DNA of 64,000 bases from Pseudomonas sp. (GCF_030698175.1 NZ_JAUYNT010000002.1:1-64000), one strand, 5' to 3'; positions 9,282-19,999 are shown, numbered from the stretch's first letter. Numbers and translations: made by a program. The notes: generated by a model from the letters alone, not told the origin.

Positions 9282-10007
9282 CTATTCCTGCGGACCTTTA
9301 ACGGTTTTGCCGTCGACTTTGCCGTCTTTGAGCATGATTTGGTATTCCTTACCGTCGGTTTCGACCTGGTGCAGGCGCACCAGTAAGTAGTCCCAATCTT
9401 TGGCAAACCAGAGCACGGTCTTGCGGTTGCTCTTGGTCGGATCGCGCACCCGTTCAACTTTAATCGCATCGATCAAGCCGGCTTGAGTGCGCACGCGCTC
9501 GGGGCCGAGCACGCGAAAGTCATAGGTTTCGATCTCGTCGCCGTTAACCACCTGGTAGCTCATGCTTTGTTTGCCGGCGGCCACGTCGAACTGCAACTCC
9601 AGCTGATAGGTCGACTTGTCTTGCAGGCCGCGGTTTAACGGCAAGCGTACCGAGTCACCGCGATCACTGCCGATAACTTGTTTCTCGGTCCAGTCAAAAT
9701 CCTGCTCAACCTTCTTGCTCTTGCCCAGGCCGCCACGATTAAGGCGGTAGGTCAGCGGCAGAAAGCTGTTGTTCTCGATGCGAAAGGTGCTGACTTCACT
9801 GAGGCTGGCCACCAGCATGGCGGCTTCGAAGTTGAGCTGCCAGCGGTTATCCGGCAGGCGCTCGAGGCTGCGCTCCGCCGTGCCACTGACCGGCAACTGC
9901 TTCCAGTCGGCGGTGTAACTGGCGGTGAAGGGTTTCAGCTCGAGGGCTTGGGCTGAGAGGCTGATTAGGCTAAAAGCGCTAACAAGCAACAATAAGACGC
10001 GCCGCAT
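9282..10007 (-). CDS. DUF3108-family periplasmic protein
   Basis: This 241-residue protein starts with a cleavable signal peptide (MRRVLLLLVSAFSLISLSAQ, probable cut near AQA-LE). The remainder is beta-rich with no cysteines and no catalytic motif that I recognise. Size and position directly downstream of purN match the conserved Pseudomonas DUF3108 protein (PA0943-like). It starts 13 bases after purN and is probably co-transcribed with purM-purN. Function is unknown. Confidence 0.8.
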   Translation of the reverse strand: MRRVLLLLVSAFSLISLSAQALELKPFTASYTADWKQLPVSGTAERSLERLPDNRWQLNFEAAMLVASLSEVSTFRIENNSFLPLTYRLNRGGLGKSKKVEQDFDWTEKQVIGSDRGDSVRLPLNRGLQDKSTYQLELQFDVAAGKQSMSYQVVNGDEIETYDFRVLGPERVRTQAGLIDAIKVERVRDPTKSNRKTVLWFAKDWDYLLVRLHQVETDGKEYQIMLKDGKVDGKTVKGPQE

Positions 10008-10020
10008 AAGGTCTCCTGGA

Positions 10021-10683
10021 TTAGGTGTCGAGGGGGTGGAGTACTTTACCGCTGGCCGCTAATAACTGGCCATCAAGGCTTGCACCTTGTTCGTTAAGAC
10101 GTACCCGGCCCTCGGCAAACCAGCGTACCGCCAGTGGATAGATACGGTGTTCTTGGGCATGAACGCGCTGCGCCAAGTCGTCTGGCGTATCGCCTTGGGT
10201 TATCGGGACTACCGCTTGTACGACCAGCGGTCCGCCATCAAGTTCCTCGGTGACGAAGTGCACACTGCAGCCGTGCTCATGCTCGCCGTCGGCTAGCGCC
10301 CGCTGATGGGTGTGCAGACCTTTGTACTTGGGTAATAAGGACGGGTGGATATTCAGCAGGCGGCCCTGGTAGTGACGGACAAAGTCGCCACTGAGGATGC
10401 GCATAAAGCCGGCCAGCACCACCAGTTGCGGATCGAAGCCATCGATGGCCTCGATCAGCGCCCGATCAAAACTCTCGCGGTCGCTAAAAGCTTTGTGGTC
10501 GAGCACCCGAGTGGTAATCCCGGCCGCTTGGGCGCGTTGCAAGCCGTAGGCATCGCCGCGGTTGGAGATCACCGCGGCGATGTTGGCCGGATTCTCACCG
10601 GCGGCGATATTGTCGATCAGCGCCTGCAAGTTGCTGCCGGAGCCTGAGATCAGCACCACCACCTTGCAGGCGGCTGCTGGCAT
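10021..10683 (-). CDS. purN: Phosphoribosylglycinamide formyltransferase (GAR transformylase)
   Basis: PurN transfers a formyl group from 10-formyl-THF to GAR in step 3 of purine synthesis. The 220-residue product opens with the nucleotide-binding GSGSNLQALID and carries the catalytic segment NIHPSLLPKYKGLHTHQRAL. The ATG overlaps the purM stop by one base (TGATG), so the genes are coupled; longer in-frame extensions into purM have no family support. Confidence 0.96.
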   Translation of the reverse strand: MPAAACKVVVLISGSGSNLQALIDNIAAGENPANIAAVISNRGDAYGLQRAQAAGITTRVLDHKAFSDRESFDRALIEAIDGFDPQLVVLAGFMRILSGDFVRHYQGRLLNIHPSLLPKYKGLHTHQRALADGEHEHGCSVHFVTEELDGGPLVVQAVVPITQGDTPDDLAQRVHAQEHRIYPLAVRWFAEGRVRLNEQGASLDGQLLAASGKVLHPLDT

Positions 10684-11741
10684 CAGTGGGTTTTCAGGTT
10701 GTTCAGCACCACGCGCTCGCTGCCTTCGGCAGCGTTGGCGATAGAACCGATCACCCACGGTTGCTCGCCGGCGGCGCGCAGGCAGGCCAGTGCAGCTTCG
10801 GCATCTTCTGGGGCCACGCAGATCATCATGCCCACGCCGCAGTTGAGTACGCGGTGCATTTCGATCTCGTTGACGTTGCCTTGCGCTTGCAGCCAGTCGA
10901 ATACCGCCGGGCGCTGCCAGCTGTTGATGTCGATGATCGCTTGGGTGCCTTCTGGCAGTACCCGCGGAATGTTTTCGATCAAGCCGCCACCGGTGATGTG
11001 GGCCATGGCTTTAACCGCGCCGGTTTCCTTGATCAGTTGCAGCAGCGGTTTAACGTAGATGCGGGTCGGCGCCATCAGCAGCTCGGTCAGCGGCTTGCCG
11101 TCGAGTTCGATGGTTTCGATCTTGGCGCCAGCCACTTCGATGATCTTGCGGATCAGCGAGTAACCGTTGGAGTGCGGACCGGAAGACGGCAGGGCCAACA
11201 GGGTGTCGCCGGCGGCTACTTTAGTGCCGTCGATGATCTCGGATTTTTCCACTACGCCAACGCAGAACCCGGCCAGGTCGTAATCTTCGCCTTCATACAT
11301 ACCTGGCATTTCGGCGGTTTCACCGCCCACCAGGGAGCAGCCGGCCAGTTCACAGCCTGCGCCGATGCCGGTAACCACCTGGGTGGCGACCTCAACATTG
11401 AGCTTGCCGGTGGCGTAGTAGTCGAGGAAGAACAACGGCTCGGCGCCGCAGACGATCAGGTCGTTGACGCACATGGCGACCAGGTCGATGCCGATGCTGT
11501 CGTGCTGATTGAGGTTTAAGGCCAGGCGCAGTTTGGTGCCGACGCCGTCGGTGCCCGAGACCAGCACCGGTTGCTTGTAGCCGGCCGGGATTTCGCACAG
11601 GGCGCCGAAGCCGCCCAGGCCGCCCATGACTTCCGGCCGTTTGGTGCGCTTGGCCACGCTCTTGATGCGTTCGACCAGGGCTTCGCCGGCATCGATATCG
11701 ACGCCTGCGTCCTTGTAGCTGATGGAAGGTTGCTTGCTCAT
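10683..11741 (-). CDS. purM: Phosphoribosylformylglycinamidine cyclo-ligase (AIR synthetase)
   Basis: PurM catalyses ATP-dependent ring closure of FGAM to AIR, step 5 of purine synthesis. The 352-residue product has the family N-terminus [20 protein letters not shown], the Gly-rich segment [12 protein letters not shown] and [16 protein letters not shown] chose ATG at 11741 because the family begins just before ISYKDAGV; a longer frame upstream encodes no conserved sequence. It heads a purM-purN-DUF3108 operon. Confidence 0.97.
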   Translation of the reverse strand: MSKQPSISYKDAGVDIDAGEALVERIKSVAKRTKRPEVMGGLGGFGALCEIPAGYKQPVLVSGTDGVGTKLRLALNLNQHDSIGIDLVAMCVNDLIVCGAEPLFFLDYYATGKLNVEVATQVVTGIGAGCELAGCSLVGGETAEMPGMYEGEDYDLAGFCVGVVEKSEIIDGTKVAAGDTLLALPSSGPHSNGYSLIRKIIEVAGAKIETIELDGKPLTELLMAPTRIYVKPLLQLIKETGAVKAMAHITGGGLIENIPRVLPEGTQAIIDINSWQRPAVFDWLQAQGNVNEIEMHRVLNCGVGMMICVAPEDAEAALACLRAAGEQPWVIGSIANAAEGSERVVLNNLKTH

Positions 11742-12103
11742 AGGTCCAGGCCTTTTGAAAGGGATGTGCGGGGCGCGACCGGGTTGGCTTGAGTGAGTAG
11801 CGTTGCACTCGAACTCGGCCAGTGCCGAAGCCGGTCTGCGAAGGCGCGCGATTTTATCAGGCTTGCACGTCAGCGGCCATCGGCGCATGCCGTTCGACCC
11901 GCAGTAGTCAGTGCGGTTGACGTCTGACCCGACGAATAACCCTGAATTGCCGGGTCTTTACCGGCGCAAGTGCGCCACCGAGGCGGCTAACGGGGCAGTT
12001 TGTCGCCTGCCGATTGGGGCGTTTAGGCGGCAATGGTTGCCGGTCTGCGGGTGGCTGTTTAAGGTAGAGGTCTATTTCTAACCTTATCCTTGCCGAGAAT
12101 TCG
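11742..12103. promoter_or_regulatory. Divergent intergenic region between purM and the DUF2066 gene
   Basis: This 362-base region separates two divergent genes and has no convincing ORF. On the minus strand TGATAAAATCG contains a possible -10 (TAAAAT, complement of 11851-11856), but no matching -35 is clear. On the + strand nothing better than scattered AT-rich stretches is visible. No riboswitch-like architecture or known operator was recognised. Confidence 0.4.
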
Positions 12104-13129
12104 ATGCGCGTTATCGCCCGTTTGTTGGTTATGAGTCTGTCGCTGCTGTGCCTGCCGCTGGCCGCGCAAACCGTCAGTGGTCTTTATCAAGTGCGTGAGG
12201 CGGTTGCCAGCCAGCAGCCGGATGAGCGCAATGCGGCGCTTAATCGCGCCCTGGATACCTTGGTGCTGCGCCTTACCGGCGACCCGCAGGCATTGCAAAA
12301 CCCAGGCTTGACCGCGCTACGTGCCGATCCGCAGCAGTTGATCAGTCGTTATGCCTACGAGGTGGGTCCTCCGCAGGTGCTGTTGGTCGAGTTTGACCCG
12401 GTCAGTACCGAGCGCAGCTTGCGCCAAGTTGGCTTGGCCTTGTGGGGCGCAAATCGGCCAGTGATTTTGGCCTGGTGGTTAAACAGTTCTAGCGATGGCA
12501 GTGCGCTGGTGGGTGATGCCCAGCCAGCCGCCGCAGTGCTGCGCAACGCCGCGACATTGCGGGGCTTGCCGCTGAGTTTGCCGTTGGCTGATCTGGATGA
12601 GCAGTTACTGGCGACCCCAGAAAATTTATCCGCCAACCAGCCCGAGGCCTTGCAGCCCGCCTCGGCGCGCTATGGCGCCGATGCTTTGCTCGCCGTGCAA
12701 GCGCGCGAGGCCGACGGCCAGTGGCAGGCGCAATGGCGACTGTGGTTGGGTGATACGCGTGAGCAGGGCAGCGTCCAGGGCGCCGATCAGCAGGCGCTGG
12801 CCGATGCCGTGTTGCTGGCGGTGAGCCAGCGTCTAGCGCCGCGCTTTGTCAGCCGGCCGGGCGCCGCGCAAGCGCTGCAGTTACAGGTGCAGGGCGCCAA
12901 TCTGCAGCGTTATGCCCAATTGCAGGGGCTGCTGGCGCCCTTCGGTGCGCGGTTACTGCGGGCGACGGGCGAACAGTTGCTCTATTCGGTGAATGCCAGC
13001 CCCGAGCAGTTGCGCGCACAGTTAGCCTTGGCGCGCTTAGAAGAAGGCCCGGCGCCAGCCGATGCACTTGCCCCGGCGTTGGCTGTGCCGACTGTAGCAA
13101 ACCCTGCAGTGTTGCAGTTTCACTGGTAG
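12104..13129 (+). CDS. DUF2066 domain-containing exported protein
   Basis: The 341-residue protein begins with a signal peptide (about 1-21, ending LAAQT). The first part, VSGLYQVREAV...RNAALNRALDTLVLRLTG, is typical of DUF2066 proteins that sit between purM and hda in Pseudomonas. The C-terminal third is Ala/Leu-rich. No catalytic motif is seen. It is divergent from purM and upstream of hda; function is unknown. Confidence 0.8.
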   Translation: MRVIARLLVMSLSLLCLPLAAQTVSGLYQVREAVASQQPDERNAALNRALDTLVLRLTGDPQALQNPGLTALRADPQQLISRYAYEVGPPQVLLVEFDPVSTERSLRQVGLALWGANRPVILAWWLNSSSDGSALVGDAQPAAAVLRNAATLRGLPLSLPLADLDEQLLATPENLSANQPEALQPASARYGADALLAVQAREADGQWQAQWRLWLGDTREQGSVQGADQQALADAVLLAVSQRLAPRFVSRPGAAQALQLQVQGANLQRYAQLQGLLAPFGARLLRATGEQLLYSVNASPEQLRAQLALARLEEGPAPADALAPALAVPTVANPAVLQFHW

Positions 13130-13279
13130 TGATTGCGCGCAGTGGCCGCCTTAGTTGCCTCGGTTGCTGCGCCATCTGCCTGATTTGTATAAACTTTGCA
13201 GCTGCATGGGCAACTGTCCCGTGGCCAACTCACTATTTAACGAGTGTATCGACGGCGCTATAACGCCGTTCTGCCTGCC

Positions 13280-13984
13280 ATGACCCCGATCCAACTGCCC
13301 CTGGGTGTGCGTCTGCGTGATGACGCCACCTTTGCCAACTATTACCCCGGCGCTAACGCGGCGGCGCTCGGCTATGTCGAGCGCCTGTGCGAACCTGAGG
13401 CAGGTTGGACGGAAAGTCTGATTTACCTCTGGGGCGGCGCGGGCGTGGGTTGCAGTCATCTATTGCAAGCCGCCTGCCTGCGTTTTGAACAACGCGACGA
13501 GCCGGCGGTGTACCTGCCGCTGCGTGAGGTGGTGGATTACGGCCCGCAGTTGCTGGACAACCTTGAGCAGTTCGAGCTGGTTTGTCTGGATGATCTGGAT
13601 GCGGTGGTCGGGCGCAGCGATTGGGAAGAGGCCTTGTTTCACCTGTTTAATCGCTTGCGCGACAGTGGCCGGCGCCTGCTGCTGTCGGCCGCCTGCTCGC
13701 CGCGCGAACTGCCGGTGGGTTTGCCAGATCTGCAGTCGCGCCTGACCTTGGCGCTGGTGTTTCAACTGCAGTCGTTGTCCGATGAAGACAAGCTGCGCGC
13801 CCTGCAATTGCGCGCCTCGCGCCGCGGCTTGCAACTGTCCGATGAAGTCGGCCGCTTTATCCTCACCCGCGGCACGCGCAGCATGAGCGCGCTGTTTGAA
13901 CTGCTCGAACGCCTCGACCAAGCCTCCCTGCAGGCCCAGCGCAAGCTGACCATCCCCTTCCTAAAAGAAACCCTCGGCTGGTAA
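13280..13984 (+). CDS. hda: DnaA regulatory inactivator Hda
   Basis: Hda is a AAA+ DnaA homologue that, with the beta clamp, stimulates ATP hydrolysis by DnaA and so limits re-initiation of replication. The 234-residue product has the N-terminal clamp-binding-type segment TPIQLPLGVRL, a P-loop-like WGGAGVGCSHLLQAA, and LVCLDDLDAV as Walker B. Start 13280 is chosen from family length; no good RBS precedes it, and an upstream ATG-type start at 13244 would add 12 residues. DUF2066 upstream and wrbA downstream match the Pseudomonas order. Confidence 0.93.
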   Translation: MTPIQLPLGVRLRDDATFANYYPGANAAALGYVERLCEPEAGWTESLIYLWGGAGVGCSHLLQAACLRFEQRDEPAVYLPLREVVDYGPQLLDNLEQFELVCLDDLDAVVGRSDWEEALFHLFNRLRDSGRRLLLSAACSPRELPVGLPDLQSRLTLALVFQLQSLSDEDKLRALQLRASRRGLQLSDEVGRFILTRGTRSMSALFELLERLDQASLQAQRKLTIPFLKETLGW

Positions 13985-13992
13985 AAATCCGC

Positions 13993-14030
13993 TCGTAGGA
14001 TGTGGTTGAGCGTAGCGATACCCATCTCTG
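13993..14030. repeat. Short GTAGGATG...CGATACCCATC hairpin repeat
   Basis: The segment CGTAGGATGTGGTTGAGCGT followed by AGCGATACCCATC resembles, in part and in inverted halves, the core of the element at 19873-19999 (GTAGGATGGGTATCGCTTCG). It lies between the convergent hda and DUF2069 genes and has no terminal repeats of the larger element. Confidence 0.55.
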
Positions 14031-14046
14031 CGCCGCGATGCCCTGA

Positions 14047-15402
<1,356 letters not shown>

Positions 15403-15522
15403 TTGCGGGTCGCTTCTTGGTTAGGCGGGCGGCTATTCTAACCGCGTCTGCGCAGCCAGCTGAACTCAGTGTGTAAAGTCAGGGCGGCGGGGCATCAATC
15501 GATCACCTACCAAGGAGCAGGA

Positions 15523-16743
15523 ATGCGCCAACGTCTTCACGATGCGATGGATTTTTGGCGATTTTTATTTCGACGTTTCCATGCCGATCGCGGTATCAGC
15601 AGTGCCGCAGCACTGACCTACACCAGCCTGTTTGCGGTAGTGCCGATGATGACGGTGACCTTCGCCATGCTGTCGGCCGTACCGGTGTTTCAGGGGGTTG
15701 GCGAACAGATTCAGAGCTTTGTGTTTCGTAACTTCGTGCCCTCGACCGGGGAGGCCGTGCAGGAGTATCTCAAGGCGTTTACCGTGCAGGCGCGGCAACT
15801 GACCTGGGTGGGCGTGTTGGCGTTGGCTGTCACCGCTTTTATGATGCTGGTGAATATCGAACAGGCCTTTAATACCATCTGGCGAGTGCGCCAGAGCCGG
15901 CATGGGGTTGCCAGCTTTTTGCTGTATTGGGCGATTCTCAGCCTCGGCCCGCTGTTGCTGGGCAGCGGCTTTGCGGTCAGCACCTATCTGACCTCCACCT
16001 CATTGTTGTCGGGCCCGCACGCACTGGTGGGGGCGAAAACCCTGCTCGGTTTTACCCCGCTAATTTTTAGCGTGGCGGCCTTTACGCTGATCTACGCCAC
16101 TGTCCCCAATGCCCGCGTGCCGCTTAAGCATGCCTTGATCGGTGGGGTATTTACCGCCGTATTGTTTGAGGTGGCCAAGGCCTTATTTGGCCTGTACGTG
16201 AGCTTCTTTCCGGGTTATCAGCTGATCTACGGCGCCTTTGCCACTGTGCCGCTGTTTTTGCTGTGGTTGTATCTGTCCTGGTTGATCGTGCTGTTTGGCG
16301 CCGAATTGGTGTGTAATTTGTCGGCTCCGCATCACTGGCGCCGTCGCGCCTTGCCAAGGCTGCTGGTGTTGCTGGGGATTCTGCGGGTGTTTCATGAACG
16401 TCAGCAGCGCGGTTTGGCGGTGCGCCACAGCAGTGTGCAGCGCGCCGGCTGGCTGTTGCCGGGCGATGAATGGCTGGAAATGATTGATTTTCTCGAAAGT
16501 GAGCAGCTGATTTGCGCCACCGGTGGCGATGCCTGGGTGCTGTGTCGCGACCTGTCGAATTACCCGCTACAGCAATTAATCAGCCACAGCCCTTGGCCAT
16601 TGCCACGCCATGCGCAGTTGCCGACGCAGTTGGACGAGCCTTGGTATCCGGCGCTGCGTGGTGCTTTGGAAGGGCTTTATCAGCAACAGGCCGAACTGTT
16701 TGATGGCAGCTTGGCGCAATGGCTGCAACCGCCGGCACAGTGA
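15523..16743 (+). CDS. YihY/BrkB-family inner-membrane protein
   Basis: The 406-residue protein has about six transmembrane segments in its first 285 residues, with the family N-terminus [20 protein letters not shown], followed by a soluble winged-helix-like tail of about 120 residues. The start at 15523 follows an AAGGAGCAGGA RBS. The family was once called RNase BN (rbn), a name now known to be wrong for these membrane proteins; the actual role is unknown. It is divergent from arsC. Confidence 0.88.
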   Translation: MRQRLHDAMDFWRFLFRRFHADRGISSAAALTYTSLFAVVPMMTVTFAMLSAVPVFQGVGEQIQSFVFRNFVPSTGEAVQEYLKAFTVQARQLTWVGVLALAVTAFMMLVNIEQAFNTIWRVRQSRHGVASFLLYWAILSLGPLLLGSGFAVSTYLTSTSLLSGPHALVGAKTLLGFTPLIFSVAAFTLIYATVPNARVPLKHALIGGVFTAVLFEVAKALFGLYVSFFPGYQLIYGAFATVPLFLLWLYLSWLIVLFGAELVCNLSAPHHWRRRALPRLLVLLGILRVFHERQQRGLAVRHSSVQRAGWLLPGDEWLEMIDFLESEQLICATGGDAWVLCRDLSNYPLQQLISHSPWPLPRHAQLPTQLDEPWYPALRGALEGLYQQQAELFDGSLAQWLQPPAQ

Positions 16744-16829
16744 CGCAAATGGTCAGTTTGCGGCGCGCTGCAGACCAGGGCTTGGTTTGTTTGGGCGGTT
16801 AGGGCCCTGTAATTGTTTGGATTGGAGGC

Positions 16830-16845
16830 TGGCACGCTTCTGGCA
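16830..16845 (+). promoter_or_regulatory. Candidate sigma-54 (RpoN) promoter
   Basis: TGGCACGCTTCTGGCA matches the -24/-12 consensus TGGCACG-N4-TTGCW except for one base (TGGCA for TTGCA). The invariant GG and GC are exactly 10 bases apart. It lies 64 bases before the ATG of the small gene at 16910, a plausible leader length. No enhancer-binding-protein site was recognised. Confidence 0.5.
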
Positions 16846-16909
16846 ATCACTGGATTAGAGTGTTGTTTAATTGCCAGCAAGTCATGGATTGACTAGGAAG
16901 TAGTCGCTT

Positions 16910-17158
16910 ATGAGTAGCAAGGCCAAGGTTATCTATCTGCATCAGCTCGATCCACAGGCGGCACTGGAGCGGCTTAATCGGCTTACCGGTTTGCAGTTCA
17001 CCAGCTGGCCGAAAAGTTTAAAGCCTGCGCAGCAAGAGCGGGTGTCGGCGGCGTGTGGGCTGGCAGAAGGTGTGGCGATTAGCCAGGGGGTAGGCGAGGG
17101 CTTAGCGGCCGCTGAGTCGCTTGATTTTGTTGCTCTGGATGCATCGGCGCTGCTTTAG
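16910..17158 (+). CDS. Small hypothetical protein
   Basis: The 82-residue protein (MSSKAKVIYLHQLDPQAALE...) has no signal peptide, membrane segment or recognised domain. It reads as a soluble alpha-helical protein with a WPKSLKP motif. Its stop overlaps the stop of the convergent gene at 17155 by four bases. A good-looking sigma-54 promoter lies upstream. I do not recognise the family. Confidence 0.6.
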   Translation: MSSKAKVIYLHQLDPQAALERLNRLTGLQFTSWPKSLKPAQQERVSAACGLAEGVAISQGVGEGLAAAESLDFVALDASALL

Positions 17159-17547
17159 ACCAGCGCTTGACGCTTGTCGCTATTGACCTGCTCGACGGCC
17201 TGCACAAACAACTCCTCGACCAGCAGGCTTTGCGCTGGTACTGCACTGCGCAGAAATACCTCGGCTTGCTGGATTTTTTGTTTGACCGTCAAACGGGCAA
17301 TGCCCGACAGCAATACCTTGCCGTGGGCACCAACGTTACCGTGGTCGACGGCCACCTCTCGGCGTTGCTCACCATCCAGGTAGCGAATCATCAGCGACAC
17401 CGGTAAGCGTTCCAGTCCCGACAGTTGTAGCCAGGCGGCAATATTGAACTCGGCAACGCGGCCGTCATAGGCGGTTACGAGGGGGCGGGCGAGGTTAATA
17501 ATTTGCGCGGGAACTGGGCCAATCAGACGGTCGTTGGCAGTAGGCAT
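17155..17547 (-). CDS. Hypothetical protein
   Basis: The 130-residue soluble protein has alternating hydrophobic patterns (LPVSLMIRYLDGEQRREVAV, VDHGNVGAHGKVLLSGIARL) suggestive of a beta-rich fold followed by a helical end. No signal peptide, membrane helix or catalytic motif is recognised. It lies about 110 bases downstream of the PilZ-like gene on the same strand and could be co-transcribed with it. Confidence 0.6.
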   Translation of the reverse strand: MPTANDRLIGPVPAQIINLARPLVTAYDGRVAEFNIAAWLQLSGLERLPVSLMIRYLDGEQRREVAVDHGNVGAHGKVLLSGIARLTVKQKIQQAEVFLRSAVPAQSLLVEELFVQAVEQVNSDKRQALV

Positions 17548-17661
17548 GGCGGTGTTCGCTCGAATAGGTAACTGACCGGCGAATTTTAAACTGACTGCCC
17601 AGTTAAAAACTGTGCAGTCAGGCGTGCATCTATGTGACTGCCTTTGCAGAAACAGTCAGGC

Positions 17662-19071
17662 TCAGGCCAAGCGCAGGGGGTAACGCGATACCGACGAGGT
17701 GAACAGGTTGCAGGCCGGTAACTGCACCACGGTTTGATTGGGCATATTGCTCAGTTGCAGCCAGAGGCTTTCACCCTCCACAAACTGTCCATTGGGCAGC
17801 CATAAGCCGTGATGCCAACCGTTGCCGGGCTCTGGTGTGCTTTGCAATACCCCTGGGTGGGTCTGTGAGCTGGGCGAGCGGCGCAGCCAAACCGGCCGTG
17901 GCAGCCCTTTTAGATAACGCAGTCCCAAGTGCAGGCCTTCGTTGTTTTGGTGGCGCCAACGCACCAGCGCCAGGCTTGGTGTGCCGCTGTCAGCCAGGAG
18001 CAGCACCAGTTGACCTACGGGTAAGTGCGCGCCTTGGTCGCTGTTGCACAGCAGTCGTGCGCCGCCGGCGCTGCCGTCGAGCATCTGGGTGGCGCAGTGG
18101 CTGGGGCGTTTTTCCAGCAGCTGGGCGTGAATATCGGCAAGGCCGATGATCAGGTTGCATGGGCCTTCGTATTCACTGCGCGCGTGTCGGCGCTGCTGGC
18201 GGCCTAGCCAGTTAATCCGTACCCGTTCGAGTAGTTGCCGCTCAGCCGGGGTTTGCAGGGGCGCCGGCTCATGCAAACCAATCAGCAAGGCGCCTAACTC
18301 GAAACGGCGCAAGTCACTCGGTTGCCCTTGTGGTGCTTCATCAAAGGCCAGGCAGGGTTGTGATGCGGTCAGGTCGACGGTTTGGCCGTCAGCTTCTTCT
18401 TCATCGTCCCACGGCAGTAAGCGGGCGAGGCTGGCCAGGGGCGCCAGCGCGGCAAATAACTGGGTGCATTCGCCTTGAGCCAGGTGAAAGGGATTGCTCA
18501 GCGCCAGCAGCAAGGCCTGTTGATAGAGGCCGCGCAAGGTGCTGGCTGGCGCGGGCATAAAAGCGGCGGCGATGTGCTCGTCAAGGCAGTCCTGGTGTTC
18601 GCCGATCCAGTACAGCAAGTGGCTGTCACGCCATAGGCTCGGTGGCGGCTCTTGGTAGACTTGATAGTGGCGCAGCAAGCTTTGCGCAAGGTAATACTGG
18701 GCCTTATACAGGCACCAAGCCAGGTGCGGGCGTGACGGCTGGCGGCCTTGCAGAATTTGCAGCAGCAAACGTTTAAAGCCGGCGGCCATCTCGCTGCACA
18801 GGTGTAAAAACAGCGGCGGTGGCGCGGCTTGCCCGGCGTAAGCTTGGGCGTAATAACGATAAGCATCGCTGAAGCTTTGCAGGCTGCGCTGTCTTTCAAG
18901 TAAGGTCATGGCGCTGCGGTTACAGCGAAACAACAGGCTCAGCACTTCTTGTAGGGCATTTTCAGGCAGCAACAGGCGCGCTGCGACGAGTTGCTCGGTC
19001 AGCTCGGTCAGCGTCAGAGCCTGCTCATTGAGAATGTCCGGAACTTCCAGGCGCAAGGCATCCAGCGTCAT
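17662..19071 (-). CDS. Hypothetical protein with PilZ-like C-terminal domain
   Basis: The product has 469 residues. The first 300 are Leu-rich and helical with no known motif. The C-terminal part has RQQRRHARSEYEG followed about 40 residues later by LDGSAGGARLL, which fit the RxxxR and D/N-x-S-x-x-G motifs of PilZ c-di-GMP-binding domains, though the spacing is longer than usual. A role as c-di-GMP effector is inferred, not shown. The start at 19071 is chosen because upstream in-frame codons overlap the divergent thioredoxin gene. Confidence 0.65.
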   Translation of the reverse strand: MTLDALRLEVPDILNEQALTLTELTEQLVAARLLLPENALQEVLSLLFRCNRSAMTLLERQRSLQSFSDAYRYYAQAYAGQAAPPPLFLHLCSEMAAGFKRLLLQILQGRQPSRPHLAWCLYKAQYYLAQSLLRHYQVYQEPPPSLWRDSHLLYWIGEHQDCLDEHIAAAFMPAPASTLRGLYQQALLLALSNPFHLAQGECTQLFAALAPLASLARLLPWDDEEEADGQTVDLTASQPCLAFDEAPQGQPSDLRRFELGALLIGLHEPAPLQTPAERQLLERVRINWLGRQQRRHARSEYEGPCNLIIGLADIHAQLLEKRPSHCATQMLDGSAGGARLLCNSDQGAHLPVGQLVLLLADSGTPSLALVRWRHQNNEGLHLGLRYLKGLPRPVWLRRSPSSQTHPGVLQSTPEPGNGWHHGLWLPNGQFVEGESLWLQLSNMPNQTVVQLPACNLFTSSVSRYPLRLA

Positions 19072-19101
19072 AACAATCCTGCAAATACGAGGCTCGACGG
19101 C

Positions 19102-19593
19102 ATGGCAATGCAACACCACTGGTATGGGTTCAGGGGGCGGGTGCTCATGGTGATCCTTGTTAGCCTGGTGCTGGGCGGCTGTAGTGAAGACTACGGGGTT
19201 GATCAGTATGGACGAAAGGTAACGGCTGAGCAGCTAGAAGGCCAGTGGTTGCTGATTAATTACTGGGCGCAATGGTGCGGCCCTTGCCGTGGCGAAATCG
19301 TCGAGCTGAATAAGCTGGCGCAGCAATCCAGTGATCAGTCGGTGACGGTGCTGGGGGTTAATTTTGACCAGTTGCAGGGCGCCGATTTAACTAAAGCCAG
19401 CATGGAGCTGGGGATTAATTACCGGGTCTTGGCGCAAGACCCAGCTGCGCGTTGGCAGTTGCCGCGCAGTGAAGTGCTGCCGGTGACTTATATTATTGAT
19501 GCCCGCGGCAAGCTGCGTGAGCGTTTGCTCGGTGAGCAAACCGCCGCCGGTTTAACCGCGCGCTTGGCGCAGTTACAAAAAGGAGCGCAGTAA
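19102..19593 (+). CDS. Thioredoxin-like (TlpA/ResA-type) lipoprotein
   Basis: The 163-residue protein has an N-terminal hydrophobic stretch ending in a lipobox (SLVLGGC), so it is probably an anchored periplasmic lipoprotein. The redox motif WCGPC lies in LLINYWAQWCGPCRGEIVE, and VLPVTYIIDARGKL contains the cis-proline. It may reduce periplasmic disulfides or serve cytochrome maturation. Start is uncertain: 19102, 19108 or 19147 all keep the lipobox. Its stop overlaps acyP (TAATG). Confidence 0.88.
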   Translation: MAMQHHWYGFRGRVLMVILVSLVLGGCSEDYGVDQYGRKVTAEQLEGQWLLINYWAQWCGPCRGEIVELNKLAQQSSDQSVTVLGVNFDQLQGADLTKASMELGINYRVLAQDPAARWQLPRSEVLPVTYIIDARGKLRERLLGEQTAAGLTARLAQLQKGAQ

Positions 19594-19868
19594 TGCCACG
19601 TATTTGTTTGCATGCCATCGTCAGCGGCCGGGTGCAGGGCGTCGGCTTTCGCCAGCACACCGATGAGCAGGCGCAGCGCTTAGAGCTTGATGGTTGGGTG
19701 CGTAACCTGGCTGATGGTCGAGTTGAGGTGCTGATTGAAGGCGAGGAGGCGGCTGTGCGTGAGCTGGCGGACTGGCTAGCGCAAGGTCCGCAGGTGGCGC
19801 AGGTGACTGGCGTGGCATTGAGCGAGCAGCCGCTGCAAGGCGTGGTCGGTTTTATTGTACGGAGTTGA
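19593..19868 (+). CDS. acyP: Acylphosphatase
   Basis: This 91-residue enzyme hydrolyses acyl phosphates. The catalytic arginine (R20 in GRVQGVGFR) and asparagine (N38 in GWVRNLADG) are both in place. It is coupled to the thioredoxin gene by a TAATG overlap. The stop codon TGA is part of the 7-bp sequence TGATTAA that is repeated on the far side of the repeat element immediately downstream. Confidence 0.95.
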   Translation: MPRICLHAIVSGRVQGVGFRQHTDEQAQRLELDGWVRNLADGRVEVLIEGEEAAVRELADWLAQGPQVAQVTGVALSEQPLQGVVGFIVRS

Positions 19869-19872
19869 TTAA

Positions 19873-19999
19873 GACTATGTGCCCGTTAACTGTTGCAGCG
19901 TGGTGGCCCTTTGTAGGATGGGTATCGCTTCGCTCCACCACATCCTACGGCCGTCTTTTCAGCGGTTAAGGGGTATCAACACATAACGGGTACATAGCC
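19873..19999. repeat. MITE-like element with 7-bp flanking duplication (copy B)
   Basis: The 127-base element begins GACTATGTGCCCGTTAACTG (continuing TTG) and ends CAACACATAACGGGTACATA then GCC; these are inverted repeats matching at about 19 of 23 bases. TGATTAA occurs directly at both edges (19866-19872 and 20000-20006), as expected for a target-site duplication. The core holds the hairpin GTAGGATGGGTATCGCTTCG...CATCCTAC. No ORF is inside, so movement would need a transposase in trans. Confidence 0.75.

Noticed and set aside
10686..11519. 277-codon open frame antisense to purM
   Set aside because: purM is complete and conserved on the other strand; the antisense product has shadow-frame composition.
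13280..13984. DnaA-like or DnaC-like replication initiator
   Set aside because: Length (234 residues), TPIQLPLGVRL start and gene context identify Hda; no DNA-binding domain IV is present.
15523..16743. Assignment of this gene as ribonuclease BN
   Set aside because: YihY/BrkB membrane proteins were misnamed rbn; the sequence is an integral membrane protein without nuclease motifs.
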